This document shows positions 46,673-58,719 of a DNA stretch of 64,000 nucleotides, one piece after another (the stretch's first letter is position 1; each line of letters starts with the position of its first letter). A program made the position numbers and the translations under genes. The notes under the pieces were generated by a model. The model was not told the DNA's origin and did no database searches. It saw only the letters and a list, made by a program, of their open reading frames with translations. The stretch comes from Neckera pumila (lineage: Eukaryota > Streptophyta > Bryopsida > Hypnales > Neckeraceae), in assembly GCA_963969595.1 (NCBI GenBank), contig OZ018411.1, forward strand, positions 24,116,545 to 24,180,544, read 5' to 3'.

Positions 46673-47080
46673 ATGGCACTCATGCATACAAGAGTAGTGG
46701 AAGAAGATGTAGGAAAGTTGAGACTTTCTTCAATTGAAAAAGGAATGTGGAGTCTAGTTTTGCAGTTCCATCTTTTGAATCAACATAATGTGGAGCATGA
46801 AGAATTTTGCCAAGTGGCAAGAGATCATTTCCAAGAAACATGGCTCATCATGATTCATTGTTTTCATTTATGGATTGGTAAGGATCATAAGGGGGGGGCC
46901 CATATGAAAGATGGATCAAGACTTGAGAAGCCTTTTGATTTGGTAGTAAGAGCCATTCATCACAAAGGCAAACAACTTTGGAGAGTAAAATTTTTGGATA
47001 CAAGACATTGTAGGACATGTTTGTTCAATATTGGAGAAAAAATATTGCCTAACCAATTTGGATGTGAGGTGGAAATTTGA
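46673..47080 (+). CDS. Unknown ORF upstream of the ABCA gene
   Basis: 135 codons from the first ATG (46673). The predicted product has several His/Cys/Trp residues (CFHLWIGKDHKGG, RHCRTC) but no domain I recognise and no membrane segment. A second frame overlaps the end (47031-47216) and encodes a Lys/Arg-rich tail (RQRKNKKLRKRW), as if one longer gene had been frameshifted. It ends only about 190 bp before the ABCA start and lies in unusually ORF-rich sequence for this window. It could be a captured gene fragment, an exon of an unknown gene or chance. I assign no function. Confidence 0.25.
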   Translation: MALMHTRVVEEDVGKLRLSSIEKGMWSLVLQFHLLNQHNVEHEEFCQVARDHFQETWLIMIHCFHLWIGKDHKGGAHMKDGSRLEKPFDLVVRAIHHKGKQLWRVKFLDTRHCRTCLFNIGEKILPNQFGCEVEI

Positions 47081-47269
47081 ATTGGTATCATTTACAAAAC
47101 TTAAATCAGTTTTCCTTCAAATGTCAAAAGAACCTCCAATAAGGAAGAAATTGGTTTATCAAAGACAAAGAAAAAACAAGAAATTGAGAAAAAGGTGGCA
47201 AAATCCTAGAATGTGAATTTTATATTACATTCATTCTATCTGAATAAAATTTATTCAATAGAAGGTATC

Positions 47270-50200
47270 ATGACAATTGCATGTATTTTGGAGCCAGAAT
47301 CAAGTCCCATGAAGGCAAAACAAACTATGGATCCAAAATCAAGCACTGCACTTGAAAGGCAAACTTTGAACTTGAATCAAAGAGAATTCACTATGACAAA
47401 TAATCAAACTTTGGACCCCGAATCAAGCACAATGTCGAATATTCAAAATATGGACTTGCAATCTAATGTTGTGCGTATTGATCCGTTGTATCATACCTCT
47501 TATCAAACTCAAGCCGATGCTCTTTTTCGAAAGAATCTCACATATCAGGTTCCATACATGCAACCCTAATTTTAACAATTTTAATTTTGAACATAATATA
47601 GGTAAATGTAGTGAGATCTCAAGACTTTAAGCAAAACATTGAATAAGTAGAAGGAAGTGTGAGCATGAGCTATGTACTAGAGGTAGACAATGGTTGCTTA
47701 ATATGACCTAAATGTAGTGGCAATTTGCTTGAAAGATTGTTTATATTCCTCATTACCCCAACAATGAATAAAATGTACTATATATTTTAATTCAGGCTCC
47801 TCATAAACTTTAGTTTTTTCTATAATCTTAGAAGTAGAAAAGACCATTTGTTGATTACGGTGTGATTTTTATCCCATGCCTTTGTTTAAAAATATTAAAA
47901 CAAGACAAGGTGATCTTGTAGACAATTTGTTTTATTCTTTTGATGAATTGTACAAAAGAGACCAGTCTTTTCCTTCATATTCCATGAGGCTTTGAAAGAT
48001 GTATTTGAATTGATGAGATTCAAATTATTATCATAAGAAAATGAAGTTTGAAATTTGAATAATAACTAAATATTAATGTCAAATGTCTAATGCCTAACTT
48101 ATGTTTTGGGCTTGTTTGTACAGAAAAGAAATTGGAAGACTAATAGTTGTTTGGTTTGCTTTCCAATTACCCTTTGCGTACTTCTTGTTGTTATTCAAGC
48201 AGTTGTGAACCATCTACTTGGTAGTGAGTTCCAATGTGGGTGTAAGTGTGTGCCAATAATAAATGCAACTGGGTGCACTAAGCTTTGCGGCATTGATTAT
48301 TCAGACCAAGATCAAGTAGAGTTTTGCGAGGTACCATATCCACAAAGTTGGCCAGTTATCTTACAAGTGCCCCGCCCAGAGTATCGTGCTATTAGAAATG
48401 CTGGTTCACCTGATCTACAAGATGAATCATGTCGAGATGATGGAGATTGTGCATGTACCATCCTTTATATGGCATCCAATAAAACTTTGGCTGACAGTAT
48501 GTGGTGACCAAATTCTTGTTATTATTGCTCTTAATATAATATTTTATTAAAATTCATTAGTATTATTTGTATATATTTTTTACTTTGTTAGTAGATAATA
48601 AGGCCATCATATGTGATTTTTTTTGAAGGGTATTCTTCTATTCAATTCCCATATTAAAGTCTTTAGCCATTTAAAATCATGTCGGTTTGAACTAAATCTA
48701 AGATTGTTTCTAACAAAGGAATTTTTTTTGTTCTTTTTGATGAGTTCATTGCTTATGGAACTCTAGACACTCTCTTTGCCAATAATTGATAATTCTACTA
48801 CAAAGATCTCCAAATTTCCTTCAATTTATTTTCTTCTTAATGGCTTCTCATTGTATGCAATATTGCTTTCTTAAAGTTTTCACTCAAAATCAACTAATGT
48901 TAGAATTTGACCATTTACAATATACCAATATTATACATTATATCAATATTTTTTATCACAGCCTTGGCAAGTTACTTGTTGATTGGCGGTTCACTAAATA
49001 GCAATGATCCTCTATTCTCGCTTGCGTCAGTGGTAGCGGTAAGTTATATTGCACAATTTCACTTTATAAAATGTTTGAATTTATTATAACAAGTCTTATA
49101 ATCACATCTTAAGGTTCAACTCTACCATGTGCTTAATGTCATTATTGTATAATCTTATTGCAATTATATTTATAAGATATTGTATTATGGAAACCTACCT
49201 CTATTGAAGCGTATCTCATGTTTGTAGTTATTAAAATTCATTTTGTTACAAATTGAAGAATGTTTAGGGTACGGATGCACATCCATGGAATACCCTTTTA
49301 GTTGAGTCGGCATTTGTAAAACGGACCCCAATTCAACTCCTTCAAAATACTTGTTTTATTCCAGCCTTCACCTTATCAGTTCCAAATGCGGCAGGTCCAC
49401 CAATACATAAAGGTTTTAATCAAATGGAAAGTTAGCAAAAGAATTCATTGATATTATTTTCTAAACTGTGAGAAAATTTATTAACCTTCAAAAAATGTTT
49501 CAAAGATTCTATAACATATATTAAAAAATTGATTTTGTGGTCACGTACAGCATTTGAATGTGTATCAACCTCAACTTTATGGTTAAGAAGTGCTACTACT
49601 ATCAATGATGAACTTTATCGAGGTTTTCGAAAAGGCAATGCTGCTAAACAAATAAATGAATTTCCAGTGGGTAAGTTGATTATAACATGTTGATGTTTGC
49701 AATCTTTCACAAATTGCAACTTAAGCAAGGTATATTTTTAGGTTCAAATGGCTTTTACATGCTCTTTTTTTGCTTGAATTACTGCAGCTTATGACTTTGG
49801 AAGCTCAAATGCATCTACATTTGATGTGAATGTTTGGTTCAACGCAACATTTAGTAACCAAACTGCCCATGAACCTCCAAACCTCATTCGAGTATCTCGG
49901 GCTCTAAATATGGTGATTATTTTTTCTTCCTCAAGTCTTTAATGTTATTATGAAGCAACACAAATTGAAGTTAGATTCAAGCCTCCCTCCATTTGAAAGA
50001 TAACAATATATAAAGATTGAGATCAATTGGAAAACCTTGAAGTTAAAGGCACCATTGACAACATTAGATATTCTCATTGGGCTTATTTGCAATGATATAA
50101 TGCATTAGGCATGATTTTGATGATTAGTATGTGTGGATGTTTTCTTTATTTTTTTGATTTAGAATAATTAATCATAAGTTGGAGCCCTCTGAAATTGTAG

Positions 50201-53200
50201 GCTTCACAAGCTTATTTGCGCTTTTTGGTTGATCCAAGCGCTCAATTACCATTGCTTTTTGAAAGGGAAATGCCCAAATCCTCCATGCAACTTCGGCTTG
50301 ATTTCTCGTCATTGCTTGGTCCTCATTTCTACATGTGGGTTTTGGGATTTTTGTTTCCTGTAAGTTTTGAACCACTCTCATCATATGCCTTTATTTCATG
50401 ATTGTGATATTTTGTTTGTTAGATATATCTATGAGTTTCCATAGGAAATAATGAATTTCATTGAGTTTTTCCTATATAAAATCCTTTTTAATAGTGCACT
50501 ATACATTTCATTTTTATGATGGAGTATATTGATGAATACTCTTTATTGTCAAATTTTTCATAGACTTAAATTCAATTTGTAATAGAATTGAGATTATATA
50601 AGATACATTATGATTATATAGAATATAAAATAGCTAGATATGATAGGCAAATTTTCTATTAAAGAAAACCATGCCAATATATAAAAAATAAGCATCCTCA
50701 ATGGTTTTTAGAGTGAAGTCAATAATCAAATCAATACTAATTAATAAAGATTTTGGACCGAGTATCTTAGGTGGTTTTGACAGCTTTAGTGTATGAGAAG
50801 CAATATCACCTCCGAATGATGATGAAAATGCATGGTCTTGGCGATTTATCCTATTGGACCATTACCTATATCTATTTCCTAGTGCTCTTCATGATCTATA
50901 TGTTTTGCTTCATTCTATTTGGCTCTGCCGTTGGTGAGTTCTTAATCCTCCAAGTACCTTATGGAACTTCATTGACTAACCTAGGTTGTTTATACTTTTA
51001 TAATCTTTGGTTTATGTGTTTAGGGTGCATACGGGGAAAAAATAAAATCATTGTCTTTACATGCTTTCAAGTTTCAAGTACTCATGCTATTAAACGTATT
51101 ATTAAATAGCTCATTTGAGGGTTTTCTAGGAAATTATTATGAAAACTTGCAAATTCAATGAAATGAGAGAAAGCCAAAAGTCCATAGACCTACAAGTTTC
51201 ATAGTGCAACTATAGAATTTTTTCAGCTTGAATATGGAATAAAATGGAGCAAAGTTTGAAATTCTATACTGAAGCTGTGAAGTTCCATACTTTTGCAACT
51301 ATGTAATAGAATGAAACATAGTCCAAAATTCCAAATTCAAGCTGTGAAAATTTGTACTCGCTCTATGGAATTGTATATATAAACATTTTGGATTTTTTGG
51401 AATTTAACTTGACTATCATTTGGATTGTAATTCTAAGTCTGGTTGTATCTCTGTAGGTTTGCAGTTTTTCCTAAAAAATGACTATAGCATCCAATTTGTC
51501 TTCTCGTTTCTCTACATCAATATGATCATTGCCTTTGGTTTTCTAGCATCAAACTTTTTCTGGGATGTCAAAACCGCCACTGGTTAGTCTACAAGTTAAT
51601 TTTGATCTTCAATGTGCCTTTTTCAAGTCTTCTTGTTTGATATTTTTTTGCCATCCATAATGCAATACGTATAGGATGCTTGTGTAACTGGGATCTGGAT
51701 CACAGTGGCAGGATATTTGTATGTGTTTGGATCTGGATTACTTGGTGGATTTTTTTTTGAGAATTTTGTTGTGGATCCTCAAACTAGCAGTACGTGTTTC
51801 TATATCCATTTCCACTCAAATTCCTCCTTGAATGATAGTGTAGCTCTAAAGTCAAAGAATTTTGGACATGCCTTTGAACTGATTGATTCGCAGTTGGAAC
51901 TAAGCAGGAAGTCTTGTTTTGGGATTGGAGATCATACCAGCATTTGCAACATATCGTGGCTTGTATGAATTCTCACAGTATTCATTCCAGGCTGTGTATG
52001 CAGTAAGTGACAAGTGAAATTATGGTGCAAAATTTTAGAGACCTTCTCCTTCTACATTTCTTTACCATCATAATGTGGTCATGCATGAATTTGGATATGG
52101 ACACAATTGGTGGGTTTAGATTTAGATTTCTTTTAACAAATTGGATTGTTGAAGCAGAATACAAATGGCATGCGATGGAACAATTTGAAAGACACAAAAA
52201 ATGGGTTGAGCGATGTGTTTGTGATTTTGTTCATGGAGTGGATGGTATTTATGATTTTGACTATCTACTTGGATATTGTGGCTGCATCGGAGAGTGGAAT
52301 CAATAAACACCCTCTCTTCTTTCTGCAATTTTTCTTCAAACGCAAGTTGCAAGGGGAGGCTCTTTTTTGTGAAGAAGCCAAGGCAATTGCTCACATTAAT
52401 CTTGAAGATGATCAACTTCCCAATGATCGTCCTGATGTTGCTTGTGAGGTTAGTCTTTATTCATAAAAAAGTCATACACACAATAGAAAGTGAGCCATGG
52501 GAATGCATACAAACTCTTTATGTGATTATGAGGGAATACTTGGAAAAGTGTTGTGTTTTTCATTCCCCTTTGAGAAGCAAGAAAATGTCGCAAGCCTTTG
52601 TGAGGCAAAAGGGGAAATCAGTGTTGGATTTAACACATTATAGAAGGGGATTGTGAAATACCATAACCTTTTTGTGATCTCTATTGTGATTTATGTTGTC
52701 AAGTTTGATTGCAAAGCAATGCAAATTTGGTGAATCTTGATGTATTATCATATAAAATTTGTATGCAGAAAAAGTTGGTGCAGGAATTGCGTTCAAGACC
52801 AAACAAGCTTTACTCTATCATTTGCGACAATTTGAAGAGAGTTTATCCTGCCAAGGATGGTAACCCACCCAAATTGGCTGTTCGAACATTCTCACTTGCA
52901 GTTGCTCGAGGGGAATGCGTTGGAATTCTAGGTCCAAATGGGGCTGGCAAAACTAGTAGCATCAACATGGTATGCTCCTATCCTTCAACCTCAAATCCTA
53001 AATCCTAATACTTTGTTATTTTCTTAATGGAATCTTGATGCTTAAGAACTTAAATTTATGCCATATCTTTTGCCATTGTAGATGATAGGATTTTTGAAGC
53101 CAACAATGGGCACTGCATACATTCAAGGGATGAATATTCTCACTGAAATGAGTCGCATCTATTCATGTATGGGAGTTTGCCCCCAACACGAGTACGAAGA

Positions 53201-55421
53201 TATCTTGACCCTAGACAACTTGTTTGGAATTATTATTTGAATGGCAATATTGTAGCATATTAATGGCATGCTTTGCACTCACTAATTCTAAGAAACTTGT
53301 GACATTATTTATACATGTTCTTTGCAGTTTGTTATGGGGACAACTAACTGCCCGCGAGCATCTACTCTTTTATGGCCGTTTAAAAAATTTGTCTAGGGAA
53401 AAACTCCATAATGTGAGTTTGAACACCTTCATCATAGTGCAAATGATTTGGAATTAAAATATTCAATATGTTAGTGAAATATCATTCTATATAGCTTGAT
53501 AAAGCACAAATCCTCCATTTTGTACTTATTATTTTATTCTTGTGAAATTAAAGAAACTATATAATATTTCATGTAACAATGGGTTTGATCTTTAATTTCA
53601 CTAAGGCGGTGGAGATTTCTTTAAAAAACGTCAACTTGTTTGACAACAAAGTGGGAGATAAGCAATGTCGAAAATACTCGGGTGGCATGAAGCGTCGCTT
53701 GAGCGTTGCAATTTCTCTTATTGGAAATCCGCAAGTAAAATAATTTTCCTTCTTGCCAAACCTTCATTGTCCATTATTGTGAAATCTCTCACCATAGAAA
53801 GAATACTTTTTTGTGAAAGAAACAAGACATATAATGAAACATTTCCAGGTGGTGTATATGGATGAGCCAAGCACGGGCCTTGACCCCGCATCTCGGTACA
53901 ATCTTTGGAGTGTAGTGAAAGACTCCAAGCAAGACCGTGCCATCATCCTCACTAGTAAGCTACGTCTTCCAATGAATTCTTCATTGAATTCTTCTCATGG
54001 AAATCTTATAATAATTAACCCAAAAGCTCCAAGGGTTGAAACTTGTCTTTTTAGCAATAATGGCCACAATTCTTTAGTGTCAAGTTTGTCTTATTTTTTA
54101 AACTTTTTTCTAGGATAAAATTGGAAATACTTTCAAGAAAAGCTAAATTTTATAGATAAAAAGTAATGGCCAATTGACTATTTCAAATGTCAAATGAGGT
54201 AAAATTAAAGCTAAAATAAAATTTACAGTTGAAGAAAATTTACATGGTTAAGACTGTTTGCTACATCATTCTCATTGCTAAAATTGACATGCTATATTAG
54301 AGTTTGTGAATTAGATTCTTCCTTTTATAATAGCCCCTCTTTGCATTAAATTTTTTTTGACAATGTTGTTGGTCTCATTTTTGTCCAAAATTTTGTAGTG
54401 AGATAGATAACAATGTAATATCAATCACTAATATAATCCAAAGAATCTAAAATTCATCTATATTTTCAAGTGGCTTGTTGGATTATGAGTGAGAATATCA
54501 AAAGAAAAAAACTCCGTAAAAAATAAAATTGGAGTAAAATTGACCAACATTATTACATAAATAGATTTGAGGTTTATATTTGACAATGCACTGGAGGTTT
54601 GAAACTTTGTGGATACATGCAAGTAATAGTTGAAAATAAGATGGTTAGACATAGTCAGTTTTTTTTTTATTTGCTTTAATTTAGGCAAAAAAAAATTGGA
54701 TTCTGATACCATGTCATTTTGGAGTAGACTTTGTTTCATCTCTATTCAAAGCTTTGAACGCCTTTAATTTTTGCCTATTATTAAACAGTGTAGAAGGCAT
54801 TTGTCTATATACTTATTTATTGAGTGCTATTGTAGCTCATTCTATGGAAGAGGCGGAAGCATTGTGTGATCGAGTGGGTATTTTTGTAAATGGAGAGCTC
54901 CAATGCATTGGTAATGCAAAAGAGGTGATCTATCTTGTATCTTTTAATAATAATTTGAATAAACATTTACAAATCTGATTTATCCCAAATGTTGTTTCAA
55001 GTCAATAATTACTTATAAGAAAGCAATGCTTATAAGGGAAAGTGAGACAATAATTTTTTTATAAATCCATATGGATTGAATACCTTTGATTTCATGACTA
55101 TGATTTTTGTAATATATAATATAGCTTCGAGCCAGATTCGGAGGTCTATATGTATTGACAATTACAACACCGCAAGGAAAAGAAGCGGAAGTGATTGACT
55201 TGGCCAACAACTTGTCTAAGAATGCTAAGAAAGTCTATGGTCTTGCTGGCACACAAAAGTTTGAGTTACCAAAGACTGAAGTTAGTGTTGCAGACGTGTT
55301 TTTGAAAATGGAGCAAGCAAAGCAGTGTTTGCACATTCAAGCGTGGGGTCTTACTGACACCACACTAGAAGATGTATTTATCAAAGTTTCAAAAGCTGGT
55401 GGTAGTGTTGCACTTTCATAA
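47270..55421 (+). CDS. ABC transporter A family, half-size (plant ABCA)
   Basis: Nineteen exons: 47270-47548, 48124-48496, 48962-49038, 49268-49412, 49551-49670, 49788-49912, 50201-50359, 50771-50933, 51457-51582, 51706-51789, 51908-52002, 52158-52448, 52769-52969, 53082-53191, 53328-53412, 53606-53734, 53849-53954, 54836-54924, 55125-55421. Every junction is GT-AG and in phase, giving about 1017 residues. There is one transmembrane unit: TM1 near 101-121, a large Cys-rich extracellular loop, then a helix cluster from VLGFLFP to the YLDIV region. One nucleotide-binding domain follows: Walker A GPNGAGKTS (about 734), Q-loop CPQHD, signature YSGGMKRRL (about 835), Walker B VVYMDEPSTGLDP, H-loop TTHSMEEAE (about 891). 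All catalytic residues are present. Family members move lipids or similar molecules; the substrate cannot be told. Alternative starts at 47327 and 47450; the last gives 957 residues, nearer the family norm. The N-terminal text QTQADALFRKNLTYQ is typical of plant members. Confidence 0.93.
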
Positions 55422-56931
55422 CAAAATTGTTGAACTTCAAACTCCTTGTAGACTAGTGGTTTAGTGAGTGCATTGTTATCTGGTTCACTTTATTAGCTCA
55501 AAAGTGTTTTATTTTTTGGGCATTTTATAGACAATTATGCTTTGGTAGGAGACAATATTCTAAAATGTACGTAAGGCAATTAGGAATTGCACTAATTGGG
55601 GGTGCTACTTTAGATGCGTGATCAACATTTGCTTTAATTGGTTCAACTCAAAACGAGATTTTGAGAAGTCTTGTTGTTTTGAAACGTATGTATAAGACTA
55701 CTGCGGATTTTTTAACTTGTTTTACAATGTAGATTATTTAACTTGGGCTCAACTTGGAGTTATAAGGTGCGCAAGCACACCTATTATCATTACTTATTGC
55801 AATGAAGCAAAAAATGACAATATAGCCTTTATTTCTAACAAAATAGAAGAAAAGGTACATTGCAATGGAAGGAGAGAATTTTGGACAAAAAATGAAGAGA
55901 TTCTTACTTTCAAAGTTTATATGAAGAAAACACTAGTAATCAATTGTAGAGTCTCTTATAGATGAAACACAACACATTTTGAAAAGAATGCAATGAGCAT
56001 CCAACATGGTAAATTCATAATATCCAACAACTCCTAATAGTGACCTTTTATTGGCAATTTTCCAAGCCTTTCTTTCACTATCATGCTTGAACTTTAGGTA
56101 TAGATCTTGTGGTTCACTTGGATCCTCATGTTTCAATGTAGTAGAATCAATGCAAAGTTTTCTCACTTCATTGTAATTTTAGATGTAAGTTGTATTAATG
56201 CAATGTCTCTTCTCTAAGAAGACTAAATCCAATCAAACATCAAATAGGAGGCACACTTTACTCCATTTTCAAGAATTATCTACACTCACTTGCGAATGAG
56301 CTAAACACAAAAAAAGTCAACCAAATTTAATAATCCAAATTTGGCTTCCTATGGTAAAGAGCTTTGTGGTAAAACCTTGGAATTTTCAACAAGCCATTGT
56401 ACATAACACCTAGCTAGGCTCCTCCAAATTGAGTTCCTTATGTCTAGTTCATCTTGCCGCATGTAACCACTATTGTCCTACAACTCTAAAACATAAAATA
56501 GATTAGTTTCATAAATATGTGGGTATAAACTTATTTCAAGTTAAATTGAAAAGGTTATGGCTTTATGACTTGATTTGACAATTGTCACAAGATTTAACAA
56601 TTTAAAATTTAAAAACTTTGTTTAAAGTCCAACATACGGGAACCAAAATAAATAGATATGCTAATAAAAAATTCCAGTTGATTAGCACAACACATGGAGA
56701 AAATATTCCTTTTTAAGTTGTCTAATTCCAAAATTTTGCTTTCCACTCTTAAAGGCTTGGAAATTGAAATTGAAATTGTTTTCAATTTTAATTTAATGAG
56801 ATTTTTTGTTTTCATATAAAGATATCATTGCTATTTTTTAATATATTTTTCTTGAAATTTATGGATGAATTGTGATGAGGTTTTGATAGATTCTAAATTT
56901 TGTCTACATTCTAATTTTTTGTAGTTTTTAA
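55422..56931. other. 3' flank of ABCA and intergenic sequence
   Basis: Includes the probable ABCA 3' untranslated region. Frames at 55717-55965 (plus) and 55933-56166 (minus) are short and unrecognised. A terminator/polyadenylation site could not be placed with confidence. Confidence 0.4.
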
Positions 56932-57289
56932 ATCCCTAAAGTCCCATTGTCCCCTTGGGGAAAAAAATGGATTTTGGGCAGGTTCCTACGGTTTCATTAC
57001 TTTTTGAGATTTTTTGAAATCTTTTGGAAAGATATTAAAATACGTTAGCTTCCCGGAAATATAATTTTCATTCCAATCGATGCCCCAAAGCAAAAGTTAC
57101 AGCACAAAAAGCTCTTTTTTTTAGTTTGGCGAGCAGAAATAAAAACCTCAAAAATAGTGAGATTAAAAACTTTCAATTTTTTTTCTCATAGATTATATCT
57201 TTATCTATATGAAAAGCTTTGATTCATTCCATTTGGATTTGTTATGAAAAGTTACGGACAATCTTGTTTTTTAGGCAATCAAAGCATCT

Positions 57290-57529
57290 ATGCCACATTT
57301 AACTACTTTTGAACTTTTGAAAAGTCCAGAATTAACATCAAGAGAAAAAACATTAGGAGATAATTATTGAGAGATAATGCAAAACATTGGGAGATTGATG
57401 TAGAACATCAAGATAAATATACAAAACACCCAAAGATGTATACAAACATCTGGAGATCTCCAGATGTTATTATCTGGAGATTTTTGTCTAGAATTTAGTG
57501 AATAGTCCAGAAGTAGTTAAATGTAGCAT
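57290..57529 (+). mobile_element. Nested 240 bp MITE with ATCT duplication
   Basis: Begins ATGCCACATTTAACTACTTT and ends near-inverse AGTAGTTAAATGTAGCAT, with ATCT at 57286-57289 and 57530-57533. Uninterrupted A2 copies (7490-7510, 19507-19525) show a single ATCT-like site, which confirms the insertion. The interior repeats a GGAGAT/ACATC theme, including the palindrome CATCTGGAGATCTCCAGATG. Superfamily unknown. Confidence 0.75.
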
Positions 57530-57912
57530 ATCTTCTTGAAAAAATAACTTGTAGGATTCATTTATGAACTCAAATTTTACAATTTTTCAAAAGAAAAGTT
57601 CTGCAAGGTTAAGATTTCTTCCTAGAACAATGTCCTATTGAAATTTGTGTGTTTCACTTCATCTTAGAGCTATTAATAATTTAGTTTTTTTCCTTCAATT
57701 TTAAACCTACTTCTACTTAATAAATTTTTAAGGAATGGAAACAAAATTCGTGTTTTTGGAATTTTTTTCCTGTATTCTCAATTCAACTATGAATTCATCA
57801 TATAAAACTCAAAATTCAAAATTAATAGAGCAAAAAAATTTTAAGTTAAGAAGTTTCAAGCTAAAAAATGTAGTTGAGCTTGGTATAAAAAAACTCATTT
57901 CCTTCACTTTAA

Positions 57913-58525
57913 CCACTAAATGCCCAAGGACTTTTTTGAGCTTCTAGGAATTTGCTCTAAATTGAACAAAAAGACAACATTTTGATAATATGTATCAACT
58001 TTTTTAAATTGTAACCATACAAATTCAATCTAGACATATTGGTGGTCAAATAGAAAAAGAAAATACAACAATATCTCTTATGGATTGAAAGATTATAATA
58101 TTTGATCATGAGGGTGTTAAACTGCAAAAGTAATGTGAAGTCTTTCAATCTTCTTTTCACATGTCAAATCTAAAAAGTTGGTCACCAAAAAAATATAAAG
58201 TTAAAGAGCCTAACATGCATAATTTCAATCAATTTATAGCTTCTCAAAATCTATTCTACAAATTTTTTAAATGAGTTTCTAATGTGATTTTTTCTCCAAG
58301 ATCCAGTGTATTTGAGGCTCATTTCTAAGAGCCCACAACATTGCTGAAAGTCAAGATTACAATGGACACCCTGGCACCTATTAAAATCTTGAATAGAAAA
58401 ATCATAATCAATACTTTTCAAAATTGGATTTTTGATGCTAAAACTATTAAGAATAGCAACTTGGTTAAGTTTTATTTAACTTCAAAGTATTGTCAACATC
58501 AAAATTTGGTGCTTCAAGCAAGGGA
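57913..58525 (+). mobile_element. Nested TTAA-flanked MITE, family B
   Basis: The 613 bp sister of 21999-22637. It begins CCACTAAATGCCCAAGG; the right end has lost part of the inverted repeat (CTTCAAGCAAGGGA). TTAA flanks lie at 57909-57912 and 58526-58529. The matching unoccupied site at 19880-19900 reads CTTCACTTTAAACACGAATA, a single TTAA, so the TTAA duplication is demonstrated within the window. Confidence 0.82.
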
Positions 58526-58719
58526 TTAAATGCAAATATCTTGCAATCTACATGATCAAAGTTTCTAAAATTCTTCTACACATTTTTACACTAGTCTAAT
58601 ACAATATCCTATGGTTTAGGGTGCAAAAAAAACAGTCACGAATTTTTTTTTGCTCTTTGCTGTAGAAATGACAATTTTGAGTGGTTTTTGATGGAAAAAA
58701 GGCCTTGGGACTTTAGGGG

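Larger units (their letters stand above)
56932..58719 (+). mobile_element. TTAA-family A2 copy carrying two nested elements
   Basis: Begins ATCCCTAAAGTCCCATTG just after TTAA (56928-56931) and ends GGGACTTTAGGGG followed by TCAA. Removing 57290-57529 and 57913-58525 leaves a copy collinear with 7146-8056. The subterminal palindrome is TTGTCCCCTTGGGGA. It has no coding region. Confidence 0.75.
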
